Of a stretch of DNA of 20,534 bases, positions 1-10,768 are shown in pieces. How positions within the stretch are numbered: the first letter of the stretch is position 1; the number at the start of each line of letters is the position of its first letter. Source of the stretch: Ochromonadaceae sp. CCMP2298. Taxonomy: Eukaryota; Sar; Synurophyceae; Ochromonadales; Ochromonadaceae. The notes below the pieces were generated by a model, which saw only the letters and a program-made list of their open reading frames with translations, was not told where the DNA came from and searched no databases. The position numbers and the translations under genes are program-made. The stretch spans positions 1-20,534 of the forward strand of contig MU633883.1 of assembly GCA_026770595.1 (NCBI GenBank), given 5' to 3'.

Positions 1-660
1 AGTGCGCAGCCCTCCAGTCAGCCCAGTGCGCAACCGTCGGCACAGCCCTCCTCCCAGCCATCCTCGCAACCATCGTCGCAGCCCTCTAGTCAGCCGTCGG
101 CTCAGCCCTCGATGCAACCGTCGTCACAGCCATCGTTGCAGCCGACCGCGCAGCCATCATCGCAGCCATCGTCGCAGCCCTCTGGACAGCCGACCGCACA
201 ACCGTCGTCACAGCCGTCGTCTCAGCCGTCGGGGCAGCCCTCCGGTCAGCCGAGTGCGCAGCCATCGTCGCAGCCGACCTCGCAGCCATCATCGCAGCCA
301 TCGTCGCAGCCCTCTGGACAGCCGACCGCACAACCATCGGGACAGCCGTCGTCTCAGCCATCGGGGCAGCCCTCTGGCCAACCTTCAGCCCAGCCGACGA
401 CGCAGCCCTCCTCACAGCCCTCCTGTCAACCGACCTCCCAGCCAACGCAGCCTACGAGCCAGCCCACATCGCAGCCGAGTGGGCAACCTACAGCGGTGCC
501 TACGGGTCAGCCCAGCGGACAGCCCAGCGGACAACCAAGTAGGCAACCCACAGGCCAACCGACAATGCAGCCCAGCACTCAGCCCAGCGCGCAGCCCTCC
601 TCTCAGCCCTCTTCCCAGCCCTCCGGACAGCCATCCAGCCGCCCCTCCTCCTCCAACCCC
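1..660 (+). repeat. PSxQ-encoding tandem repeat (12-nt unit, 132-nt higher-order unit)
   Basis: Nearly every 12 nt encodes Pro-Ser/Thr-x-Gln, with x being Ser, Gly, Ala or Thr. The copies at 151-203 and 283-335 are identical over 53 nt and remain close for about 45 nt more. They are offset by 132 nt (eleven units), so block duplication sits on top of the basic unit. The array is the extracellular stalk of the giant receptor and is probably O-glycosylated or extended (inference). It continues past the left edge. Confidence 0.95.
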
Positions 661-3600
661 ACATCGGTGCCCACCGCCGCACCCTCCAAGTTCCCCACCA
701 CCACCGCGCCCTCTCTACCCGGGGACAGCAACCCCCCCACCTCAACGCCCACCTCCACCCCCACGTGGAATAGTGGGGATCTGTCCCAGAATGTTGTCTA
801 CGCCCAGCACTTAAATCGAGTGGCTGACTACAGGTGTGTATCCTCTGTATGTATGGTAATCCCCCTCCACCCTCTGTTCTGTGTATTAACCCCTCCTATG
901 CTGTGCATCCCCCCCATATAGCGCCGACTCCTCGAATGTGGTATACTCCACATTCCACTACAAAGGACTGGAGGTGCAGGGCAGTTGCGCGGGCTGGGCC
1001 GACTACTCGTTTCAGGAATTGGCGCTGCCCTTTGACGATATGCGCTTCACCAGCGTCACTGGCGCATTCGATGTCCTCGACTTCTCCACCAGTCTGCGGA
1101 GAAACGTCACAGCCATCTGCGCCAATGGTATAAAGGTGTCAGAAATGCTGGGCGCGCTAGCCTCCGGTGCCACCGCACCCTACAGCACCTTCTGCGACGG
1201 GTTCAGCTGGAGGGTCTTCACCTGCGCGGAGAAAAGGGTCTTCTGCGTGAACTGCCGCCTCAGCTGCGTCCCCACCGAGGCCTGCCCCGGTACGGCGTTG
1301 ACCCTCTCCCCCTGTGTGCAGGGCTGCCGCACATACACGGCGGCCGCAGCCATGGTGTCTTTCCGCTACTCGCTGGTGAAGTACTACCCCGTACTGCGGG
1401 ACGTCAGCCTGGTCGAGACAGAGAAGACAGCGATCAGCGTGCAGCTTAACGCCTCCAGCTACAGGAACGAGGGCGGGAGCGTCACCTGCGCCGCCCTGCC
1501 CGCTGCTCTTACCCCTTTGTCCCTGGCTGACATCCAGCTGGCCGTCGGCGCGATCAAGGCCACAGTGGCGCTGGACGGGGCGCTCACCTCTGTGCGCATG
1601 ACGGACCTGAACCCAAATACCGCCTACAGGATCTACTGTGCAACGGTGGACTTCTCGGGTCACGCCATGCCCCTTAGCGAGGCCAGTGCCTCTGCCCTCT
1701 CCGTCACCACCGCCTGCTGCCGCTCCTTCTCCTTCGAGGTCCAGCAGTCCGTGCCCGCAGTGGAGGATGGGTTCCCCTTTTCCCCAGTGCTGCAGACTTT
1801 CGCGCTGCTAGGTACGCCCTCCTCTACGCTCGCGGTCACCCTCACCCTTGCGCGCGTGGGCTGTGCAGACCCCGCGTTCAACGGTGGCTCCGGCCCACGC
1901 ACGGCCTTCACGACTCTTGCGCCGGTGCAGTTTTCGTTCCTACCCTCCTCTGGCTTGCTCAGAAGCAATTTCTCTGTACGCGGCTATCAGGGCTGCTATC
2001 GCGTCACCGCTTCGGCCGCCTCGGCCACGGACACCTACACCCCCGCCAGCGCGGACATAAACATATTCGACCGCGAGATTGTGGTAATGCCCGCGCCGAG
2101 CGCCAATAGCCTGCGCCTGTCCGGCGATGCCGTGCGAGTGCTTCTGGATTTCGATGCAGATACGCAGCAGCCCGCGTCAAGCACACGCTTTCCCTGCTCC
2201 GCGCTGCTGCAATTTACTGGAGCTGGCGCCGCGCTTTGCCAATGGACCAGCCTACGACGACTGGAGGGAACACTAACATCCGGGACCGGAAGTGCAGCCA
2301 CATTGCTGGTGACGATGGGTGACAGGGTGCTGCTGCGGGGAGGGCTGATTCGCGCCGCATGCGTTTCGAGAATTAGCTCGTGTGAGACTTACCCCTATAC
2401 CCAGGCGCTCAACCTCACCCTGCTGGCACCTCTGCTGCCCATTCTGCCAGTCGTGAGCCTAAACGCGCCCCGCATGCTGGCCGCCTGCTCAGATCTCACA
2501 TTGGACCCCACAGCATCTGCGGGTGCGGGAGGTCGCGCCTGGGAAAAAGTGCGCTGGTCGGTGAGTGCAGTGAGTGCTCGCCTCGCCCCCCAGATCACGA
2601 CCGCCTCCCTGCTGGCAATCGAGGCTATGCTGAATTCGCAGTACGGCAGCACAGACGTGGTAGCCATAGTGCCGAACGCTATGCTCTTCGCACAGACTTC
2701 CTACATCGTCGTGTTGAACCTGACGAATTTCCTGGGTACCTCGGGTGCAGCTGCCGCCCCCGCGATGTTGCTCAACTCCACGCTGGTGCCTTCTGTCAGC
2801 GTATACGGCGCGCAGCAGTCCATCTCCTACCGTTCTAGGGCGCTGGAGCTCTTCGCACAGGTGAACGTGCCAGCCTGCGGGGCGGGGGGTCTCTCAAGAG
2901 TGGACTACTTGTGGAAAGTATTCCAGGGTAGAGAATTCCTACCAGGACTCTCCCAAGTCGCCTCAGCTTCGCCAGACCCTCGCTATCTTCGCCTCCCCGC
3001 GCGCAGCCTTTTGCCCGAAACCTCCTACACGATGCAGGTGGCCGTGAGCATGCACGATCCCACGCAGTCCAGCCCCCCGCTCTACTTCAGCTCCGTCTCA
3101 GTGCTGCTGGCGGCTGCGGGTGTCACCGCCTCCGTCCGCGGCGGGTCCCAGCGCACTATCGGTAGTGCGGCCGGCATAACCCTGGACGCTTCGGACAGCT
3201 TCGACCGCGACTACCCGCCCGGCAACCCCAGCGACATTGCCCCCCACCCGCTGACATTCCAGTGGGCTTGCGTAACAGTGTTACCATCGTATGGCATGGC
3301 CTGTATTGGTTTCCCCCCCGCCGCCTCGGCTGCCGCACAGGGTAGTGTGCTAACCCTCTCTGCGGGGGCCCTGGATCCAGGCACGTACGAGGTGGCGGTG
3401 CAGGTGGGCAAGCAGTCAGGAACCCCAGACCAGGCGACCGTCCTTCTCACGGTGGCCGCCGCTCCCGCTGTGCCCGTGCTTAGCATCACTGCAGCAGGAG
3501 GCCTCTCAGCGCTGGCGTCAGCAGCACCTGGCTCGGAGGCGCTGGCGCTGGGGCAGGTGCTGCGCTTTAACGCTGGGGACAAGATCAAACTTACGGGGAC

Positions 3601-6600
3601 CATCACCACCACCGCGGGGACGGGGATGGCCGAGTGGAGCTCCAGCAGTCCCCGCATCACCACAGAGACGGGTTCGGGGACGGGGGGGGCGGTGGGACTG
3701 CTGCTAGACGGGCGGCGCCTCTCCCTCACCCCCGTTGCGGCACCTTTCCCCAACGGAAGCTCCATATTCCAGCTGAGCTTGCGCGCAGACGCGCTCTCTC
3801 CCGGACTGCGTTACACCTTTCTACTGAATGCGGTTTCTGATCATGAACCAACCCCCCACGGTCCCACTGCCTTCCCCACTCGTATGCCCGTAGCTGCCCC
3901 CGCAGGCACGCCCTCCCGCCACCCCACCGCCACGCCCAGCGCCACTTCCACCTCCATATCGGCCCTCTCTACAGCATCCACTGCCGCAGTGACGCTGTCC
4001 ATTAATTCACCACCTCTGGGGGGCCTGCTCAACGTTTATCCCAGCGTGGGCCTGGCTCTCTCCACCTCCTTCCTGCTCTCCACCTCTCGATGGGGCGATG
4101 ATCCCGCAGACCTGCCCCTGCGCTACCTTTTCGCCTATTTCCCCCTCTCCCCCGACAACCCCTTCATTCTGCGCACCAGATCCCTCACTGCGCGCACAAC
4201 TGCCGTGCTGGGGCGGGGGCTGCAGGCTCGTGACTACGCAGTGACCTGCGTCGTGGAGGCCACAGACACACTAGGGGCAGCAGCCAACGTCACCGCCTTT
4301 GTGAGGGTTCTACCTGCGCCTTTGAATGAGACTTCCCTGATGGGCGCGATGGCGGAAGCTCTCCAGTCGTACGATGCCTCTGCTGTGTTTCAGCTGGCGG
4401 GAGCGGTGGCGGGCAGTGCCAATGCCGCCAACTGCTCCCTGCCTATGTCTGTGTCATGTACCGCTTTGGGGCGTCTGCTCTGCTCTGCCACTGCACATAC
4501 CTGCGGACCCTGTCTGGCGGGGCTGGTGGGCGTCGATGGGGATGCAAATCTGCCCTGTTTCGACCCCTCAATGCAGGTGGCCGGCGTGGGCCAGGCCTGC
4601 ACCTCCTCCGCCCTGTGCGTCACAGGCAGCTGCGAAATTGACAGCGCAGGCATGGGCGTGAGGGGTGGGCTGGTATGCCAGGACGCCGACAAGCGCTGCC
4701 CCAACGACTGCTCCTCTGCCGGCGTCTGCGTCTTCTCCGATCTCAGTGGAGAAGTTGTTTCCCTGTCCTCCTGCTCCGTAACCTCTCCCTCCTGCGCCGC
4801 CGCCTGCGAATGTAATGCGGGCTTCGGCGGGCGTGATTGCTCCGTCACGGACAAGGAGCTGCAGCGCCTGCGCGACGTGCGGGCTAGCCTCTGCGCGGGC
4901 CTGGTCGCCGCATCATCTCTGCAAGATCTCTCTCTGGACGTGATGATGGCGAGAACATCGGCTGTGGCGGGGCTGGTGCGGGATCCCTCGCAGGTGTCCC
5001 CTGAAGCGCTGGCCGACTGCACCAATTTGCTGCTGGCGGCCGTGGAGGTGCGCCCAGACCTAGCATGCGCCGGTGCCGCCCCGGATGCCCTACTGGATGT
5101 TTTCAGTAGCCTGCTAGAATTGCGCGTCTTGCTGCCCGCCCTCTTGCTGCAGTCTCTGGAGACCACCGTGGGCTCACTGATCTCCTCCTGTCAGACAGAC
5201 CTGGCCCTGGGAGAGCGCCGCATCTTCTTGCAGGCAAACTTGCGCGTTGCGACCGCTATTGGCGCTGCTACAGAGCTCGCGGGACAGGAGTTCCTGGCCC
5301 CGCAGACACCGTTCGAGCGTTTCTCCGGCCTGCCCCGCACCTCCGCAGCGCTCAACCTCACTCTGCCCACGTCCGACGCGCTAGGTGTGACGCTGACTCA
5401 GTGGGCGAACAACCCTAGAGGTCTTTCCAACACAGCATCTCAGGTGGCGATACAAACCACTGCCTACGATACCGCCCTGCCTGACTCGACTGGGACTGTT
5501 TCTGGCGGGCGGCGGCTTGTCGAGACGCTGAGCCCCTCAGTGGGCTTCACCGTAACTCTGCAAAACCTCTCGCCCATCAACTACACCTCCCGCGATGTGG
5601 AGGCGAAAACCGTTAAATGCTTCGACTGGGCCGACACCCCCTATTACCGCCTCTTCACTTGCCCCGATGGACTGCAGCTCAACTACTCCTGCCCCGTGCG
5701 CAGCAAAGGCTACTACTCACTCGCCTGCGCGGGCTTCCAGACCCTGCCCGTGTGCACGCAGCTGACTGAGGGCCTCTTCATAGAGACCCAGAGCTGCTCC
5801 GTGCTGTCCTTCGACGCACACAGCACCACCTGCTTCTGCCAAGGCACTGGCGACAGACGCAGGGCGCAGACCGGGGGGCTCAGCAGTTCTGGGGAGTACT
5901 CCAGCACCTTCGTGGTTCAGCGCACAGTCTTTAGCGACTCCTTCGTTTTCCTGCCCACGCGCCTGGAGAAACGCCCCAACGCAGTGGTGTGGAGCGCGGC
6001 GCTGCTGGCTGCCATGCTGCTGCTGCTGGGGCTGGGGCGCTTTGTGGCGGTTGACCGCCATGAGGCGCACGAGAAGCTGGTCGCAAAGGCCTTCAAGAAG
6101 GGGGCGGCTCGCACAGTGGTGGGCTTCTTCGATTCGCTTGTGCCCGAGAGGTGTCGCCCCGGGCCGTGGAAAGTGCGCTGGTTTAGGGCGCTCAGGGAGG
6201 ACCACTGTTGGATGGCGCTGCTGCTCACCTCGCTGACCCCGCAGACGCGTGGCCAGCAGGAGAGGGAAGGGCGGGGTGAGCCGCGCAGCCGCGTGCACGT
6301 ATGGCTGCTGTGCCTGGGACGCGTGCTCACCTTCCTGCTGCTGGACACCGTGCTGGCACTGCTGTTCTACCCTGACGACGGCTCCTGTCAGGACCTGCAG
6401 CATGCAGAGCACTGCAACAACACAACCGACAGGCTGGGCTGGCTGCGGCAGTGCCGATGGCGGCCCTCCACCCAGGCCTGCGAGTTCCGCCCCCCTGACA
6501 TGGCCTTCCTGACCCTGGTGCTGCTGACCGGCGCTCTGCTGCTGGCCGCACAGCCCCTGCTTAAGGCGCTGGACGTGCTGGCGGAGCGCGTGTGCGTGTA

Positions 6601-9600
6601 CAGTACATACAACAAGCGCTTCCGCACGGTGGTGGTCGAGCAGGCGCCGCTCGAGACGCGGGGTGAACAGGTAGGACACCTGTCTTTCGACGAGCTACGC
6701 AGCATGGATATGCAGACAAAGATGCTACTAGCTGCGCGGCTGAAGAAAATCCAGGCGGCTTCTGACCACGTGTTGCCCTCCGCTGAGGTGGACTTCCTTC
6801 TGCAGGAGGTGCACAGGCTGCTGCCGCACTTCACTTACGATATGCTTGCACAGGTGCATAACCAGACCCATTCCCGCAAAGACCCGGAGGCCACGGAGGA
6901 GCACGAGGACGGCATGGGCGGCATGGGGGTCCACGGGGTCGCTGTGCGTGGGGATGCGGGGGCAGCGGATGTGGACAATATGGATGTGGAGACGGAGATG
7001 AAGATGGCAGAGCAGCAGCAGGAGCAGCAGAGTGCACGGAACGGGGCGCAGAGCCAGGTTCAACGCGAGGCGAATGTGTTCAAGCACAAGCACCTGTGGC
7101 AGGAGGCGGCAGCGTCAGGGACCTTGCAGCGGCTGCGTCACCGTATGGAGCTTGACTCCAAGGGGCAGATGCAGCGTCGCATGGGACAGGTGCGCAGGCA
7201 GGCAGAGCTGGTGCGGGGGGAGCTCGAGCGCATAGAAAACGCCCCGGAAAAAGACGCGTTTCTGCTGAGGCAGTTCATTGTAGACTGCTTTCCGCCCCAC
7301 CTGCACCGCCCCGTGCGCGAGCTGCTGCTAGGTCATCACCGGCCCCACTACGTGACGCCCGCTCAGCACGTCAAGTACTACGCCTCTCTTCTGCTGCTGT
7401 GCTTTCTGTTGATCATGCTGGTGCTGGGCACAGTGGTGCTGCAGCTGCCATTGGGCTCGCGCGCAATTGATTACTGGGTGCTTGTCTTCTTCCTGGCGCT
7501 ATTGCAGGACGCGCTGATCTTGCAGCCGCTGTCCGTGCTCCGCTCTGCTGTACTGATGCACGCCCAGCTGCGCGTCGAGGTAATGCAGATATGCCACCTG
7601 CTCAAGACCCGATTCCGATTCATCAGCCGCCGCAAGCTGGGTATAATGTCAGGCGCGCACGCATTCGTGCAGCATTTCAACCCCGCCTGTAGGGCTGCGA
7701 GATCTTTCCCCCATCTCTCTATTGCGCGCTTCCTGATCGCCCTTAACGATCACGATGTACCAGTCTTCCACCGCCCCCCACGCCAAACCCACCCCCTCCT
7801 ACTTGTGCTGCATGTGCTGCTGTGGCCCGCCCGTCGCCTGGACTATGTGTGGGTGCGGCTGCCCTACTTCCTGCGCGAAATGTGCTACGAGCTGCTGACT
7901 TGCTTCTCGCTCAGCCTGCTGCTGGTGGGGTTCCGTCTGCTGGGCGCGTACAGCCCTGTGGCGGCGGGAGTGCTGGCGGGTGTGGTGCTGGCCTCGCTGG
8001 CGGTGGCGGACAGCAGACACATGCGCCGGAGGGTCTTCCCCGCCCTGCTGGCCTTCTTCCTGCCCCCAGCGCCCAAGCAGCGCAGCAAGCAGTATTCCGA
8101 GAGCGTGCTGCTGGCCAACAGCAGCCTGCGCCCGCCCAGCAGCAAGGGCGGGGAAGGGGGCGGCTCTGGTGACTTCTGGCAGGGTGATTTGGGTAGCCCC
8201 GCCTCTGCCTCTGCCTCTATCACTTCAGGCAGTGCGCTGGGCAGCTACGCGAGGTCACGGACTGAGCAGCGCGCGCAGCAGCAGCAGCAACAACAGCAGG
8301 ACCAATTACGGGACCCCCACCGTCCCGCTTACGTCATGACCGACCTAGTGCGCAGCCGTTACGCCCTCGGCCACTCAGACGGCGCACACCTCGAGATGCA
8401 GGGCCACCCCGATCCCCACCCCCGCCACCTCGACACTCACTCGGTGATGTCCAAGAGCACTGTGCTGTCGGCGTTTGCAGGCAGAGGAGGAGGAGGGAGG
8501 GTGGGTGCTAGCTCCACTGACGAAGTGGCCTTCGACGACCTGGACTACGCTGATGCCTACCCCTACGTCGAGCAGAAGAAGATGGAGCTGAGCGACAGCA
8601 CCAGCTTCGCACCCGTGGCGTCCGGGGCCTACGGGACCACGGCCTCCACCAGCTCCGCGAGAGGGGCGGGAGGCCCGGGACAGAGTCTCGGGCAGGGTCT
8701 GGGTCTAGGTGGAGCTGTGCAGGCGATGGGTGGTGCGCGCAGTGCAGCTAGACGTGCGAGAGCAGTGCTGCGCTCCAAAGGCGCCGCAGTGCGCATGCAG
8801 GAGCAGCGGATCGCGGAGGAGGGGGAGGATTGGGGTGGAGAGAGGGCGGAGCTGCGCTTCACGGCGGTACGTTCGCAGAATCGCTACGCCTCCCCTGGGG
8901 CGAGCGTGGGCTCCTCTGGCTCTGAGGACAAAGGCGAGGACGCAGGATACGGAGCATCCCCATCTGCCTCTGCCTCCGCCTTCCTCTTCTCTCCAACTCC
9001 AAGCCAGAGGTCCCAGAGTTTCCGCCGCTCTCCCGGCCCCCCTTCCACATCCCCGTACACTCCCGGCCCTCCCTCCTCCCGGTTTCTGGCCAGCCCAGTA
9101 GAAGGCGAGGAAGCAGAGACAGAGGCAGAGGCGCAAGGGCCGTCACGGCCCATACGGGCATTATATTCGGACGCAGGGCCCATTGGCGACCTGCGCCCTG
9201 TCGGATCCCCAGGTGCGGGTGCGGGTGCGGGGGTCAGGGGGCGCAAAAAAATGTCCGCTGCGGCGGCCGCTATTCATGCGGCGCTGGTGGCCACCGGCTC
9301 TGAGGATGGGGCGATCGAGTACACTGGACAGCATCCTTTCCGACGGATCGTGAAGAAGGATATGGATCTCAACTATCCCGGACTTTATTCCTCTGATCTG
9401 ATGGGGCTCTCCCAGGCCTCTAAGGATGCAAGCACGGCAGACCAGGCGCGGGGGTCGGTGCAGGGGCTCGGTTCCCCAGGCAGTGGTGAAAAGAGCGGTG
9501 ACGGGGGCAGGGGCCAGGACAGAGACAGCAGCAGAGACAGAGCCAGATCCAGATCCAGAGACAGTGACAGGGACAGAGGTAGGAAGAGAAGCAAGGACAG

Positions 9601-9712
9601 GGGCTCGGATAGAGACCGGAGAGGCAGCGACAGAGGGAGGTATAGAAAGAGAAACAGCAGGGGCAGGGGCGCGGACAGCGGCAGCGAATGGAGCGATGAG
9701 GATGTGAAGTGA
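1..9712 (+). CDS. Giant REJ/polycystin-1-like multi-pass surface receptor, 5' partial
   Basis: Two exons are visible: 1-833 (open at the window edge) and 922-9712. The 88-nt GT-AG intron (834-921) joins the frames exactly, giving at least 3207 residues, numbered here from the first window codon. Order: Pro-Ser-x-Gln stalk (1-220); Cys-rich segment (about 390-430); FN3-like domain (about 458-543); REJ-like region (about 784-1250), with a SLNAP start, a GAGGR turn and a second LDASDSFD motif; Thr/Pro linker (about 1252-1305); EGF-like Cys clusters (about 1449-1491 and 1537-1585); GPS-like Cys box (about 1840-1921); hydrophobic helices near 1965-1988, 2069-2094, 2138-2164, 2427-2455, 2460-2484, 2601-2622 and 2623-2640. 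Helix polarity puts the ectodomain outside and a roughly 560-residue tail inside. The loop 2095-2137 is Cys-rich with an NNTT sequon, as expected for an outside loop. Cytosolic parts hold a coiled coil (about 2301-2381), polyQ and an Arg/Asp/Ser tail. A sensor or adhesion role is inferred from architecture. No PLAT domain or channel pore was recognised. Confidence 0.85.
834..921 (+). other. Spliceosomal intron in the giant receptor gene
   Basis: The donor is CAG/GTGTGT at 833/834 and the acceptor is CATATAG/C at 921/922. The upstream frame ends in AG, and the first base of the next exon completes an AGC Ser codon and enters the 8.8-kb frame. Without splicing, the upstream frame stops at 919-921. 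Confidence 0.85.
8276..8299 (+). repeat. CAG/CAA tract encoding eight glutamines
   Basis: Eight consecutive Gln codons, mainly CAG with two CAA interruptions, lie in the cytosolic tail of the giant receptor. This is ordinary low-complexity sequence. Confidence 0.9.
9505..9670 (+). repeat. Purine-rich simple repeat encoding the Arg/Asp/Ser tail
   Basis: Imperfect GACAGAGACAG-type hexamers form a strongly purine-biased coding strand and specify alternating Arg-Asp, Arg-Ser and Lys/Arg residues at the receptor C-terminus. The antisense frame is a Leu/Ser-rich artefact. Confidence 0.85.
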
Positions 9713-10030
9713 GCACATCCTGAGGATGTGATGAGGACGCACAGCTCCTCTGCTCTTCCGCTGCTCTGCCGCCCGCACCCCCCTTCCCCTGCTGATCCGT
9801 ATGGAACACCAAGACAGACTTAGACTGAATAGTATGAATGTATAAATGTAAATACAATTCTGTATTAGTTACTTGAGAACCTGGGAACCGGCATCCGCTA
9901 TCCTGTTATTCCGGTGTATGTACCTTTTGCGGAGGAATAGTCGCTCGGGGCACTTAGTACTACTGCTAGTGATGTCGCCGATGGCCGCGCACACACTTCT
10001 GTGCTACTCATCGAACACTATCCGGTGAAC
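9713..10030. other. Intergenic region between two convergent genes
   Basis: These 318 bp hold the 3' ends of the giant receptor (+) and the EF-hand gene (-). The sequence becomes AT-richer from about 9800. TGTAAATAC near 9845 could act as a TGTAA-type polyadenylation element for the plus gene, but such signals are poorly defined in stramenopiles. No gene is seen. Confidence 0.5.
9714..9730. repeat. Perfect 7-bp hairpin directly after the receptor stop codon
   Basis: CACATCC, loop TGA, then GGATGTG begins two bases after the TGA stop at 9710-9712. It may be a 3'-UTR structure. No function can be claimed. Confidence 0.6.
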
Positions 10031-10768
10031 TTACGAGAGGAGGGTCTTGAACTCCTCGAACTCGATCTCCCCGCTTCCGTCTGTGTCGATCTTGTTGATG
10101 AGATCCTCGATGTCAATGGGGAGGCCGAAGTCGTGCTTAATGATCTTCACCAGCGTCTCTCTCTTCACGTGCCCCGACTTGTCCATCAGCCCTCCGCACG
10201 CCACGAAGGCGTCAATCATATCACTCTCGTCGTTGAAATTATCCGCTTTCTCTTTTTGGTTCGCGACCACCCTTAAGAACTCGGTAAAGTCGATCGACCC
10301 TGACATGTTCTCGTCGACCTCGTTGATCATCTGGAACAGCTGGTCCTCCGTGGGACGTTGACCCATAGACATAAGCACTCGTTTTAACTCCCACACATCG
10401 ATTAATCCGCTTCTATCCTTATCGAAGGCGAGAAAGGCCTCTCTGCATCCATCGATTTCCTCCTGACTCAAACCCATCCATGTCTTTGTGCTCCTATCTT
10501 CAACTCCTTCTTCAAGGTTCATATCGTAATCATCGATTTCCTCCTGAGTCAAACTCATCTTTGTCTTTGTGCTCCTATCTTCAACTCCTTCTTCAAGGTT
10601 CATTCCGTAATCATCTAGTGCTAACACCTCAACAATTTTATATGTCTTACCTTTTAGACGTATAATCGGGGGAGTCGTAGGAGTCTCGGGAGTCTCTATC
10701 TTAGGAGTCAAAGGATTAGTAGAAGACTCCTTAGACTTGGGAGTATTCAATGTCCTCTTCCTAGACAT
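10031..10768 (-). CDS. Calmodulin/centrin-like EF-hand protein with a Thr-Pro-rich N-terminus
   Basis: A 245-aa protein in one exon. The start is the ATG at 10768 (MSRKR); the frame continues upstream only to a TTG at 10822. Residues about 8-35 are rich in Thr-Pro pairs, which are possible kinase targets. Residues about 54-107 contain two near-identical 27-residue copies with a NLEEGVEDRSTKT core. Then come a centrin-type linker (LSQEEID) and four EF-hand positions. Loops 1 (116-127, DKDRSGLIDVWE), 2 (152-163, DENMSGSIDFTE) and 4 (228-239, DTDGSGEIEFEE) have canonical Ca2+ ligands. Loop 3 (about 191-204) is degenerate. The C-terminal half resembles calmodulin-like proteins of flagellate axonemes more than true calmodulin, from recall only. 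It is a calcium sensor, and its partner is unknown. It diverges from the SDR gene across 372 bp. Confidence 0.88.
   Translation of the reverse strand: MSRKRTLNTPKSKESSTNPLTPKIETPETPTTPPIIRLKGKTYKIVEVLALDDYGMNLEEGVEDRSTKTKMSLTQEEIDDYDMNLEEGVEDRSTKTWMGLSQEEIDGCREAFLAFDKDRSGLIDVWELKRVLMSMGQRPTEDQLFQMINEVDENMSGSIDFTEFLRVVANQKEKADNFNDESDMIDAFVACGGLMDKSGHVKRETLVKIIKHDFGLPIDIEDLINKIDTDGSGEIEFEEFKTLLS
10450..10611 (-). repeat. 81-bp in-frame tandem duplication in the EF-hand gene
   Basis: Copies at 10450-10530 and 10531-10611 differ at only a few positions. The period of 81 bp is 27 codons, so the frame is kept. Low divergence suggests a recent slippage or unequal-exchange event. Confidence 0.93.

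Noticed and set aside
1-660. CRISPR-like or satellite array
   Set aside because: The repeats are contiguous 12-nt units without unique spacers, are in an open frame and encode PSxQ peptide repeats.
4390-5166. 258-codon minus-strand open frame
   Set aside because: It is antisense to the receptor ectodomain, GC-driven, with no domain or targeting signal. The plus frame has EGF-like and conserved Cys motifs.
5717-6679. 320-codon minus-strand open frame
   Set aside because: It mirrors the receptor GPS-like box and first helices. The His/Gln/Pro-rich composition is what antisense of Leu/Val-rich coding sequence gives.
9420-9857. Minus-strand Leu/Ser/Cys-rich frame suggesting a membrane protein
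   Set aside because: It is the antisense of the purine simple repeat encoding the RS/RD tail.
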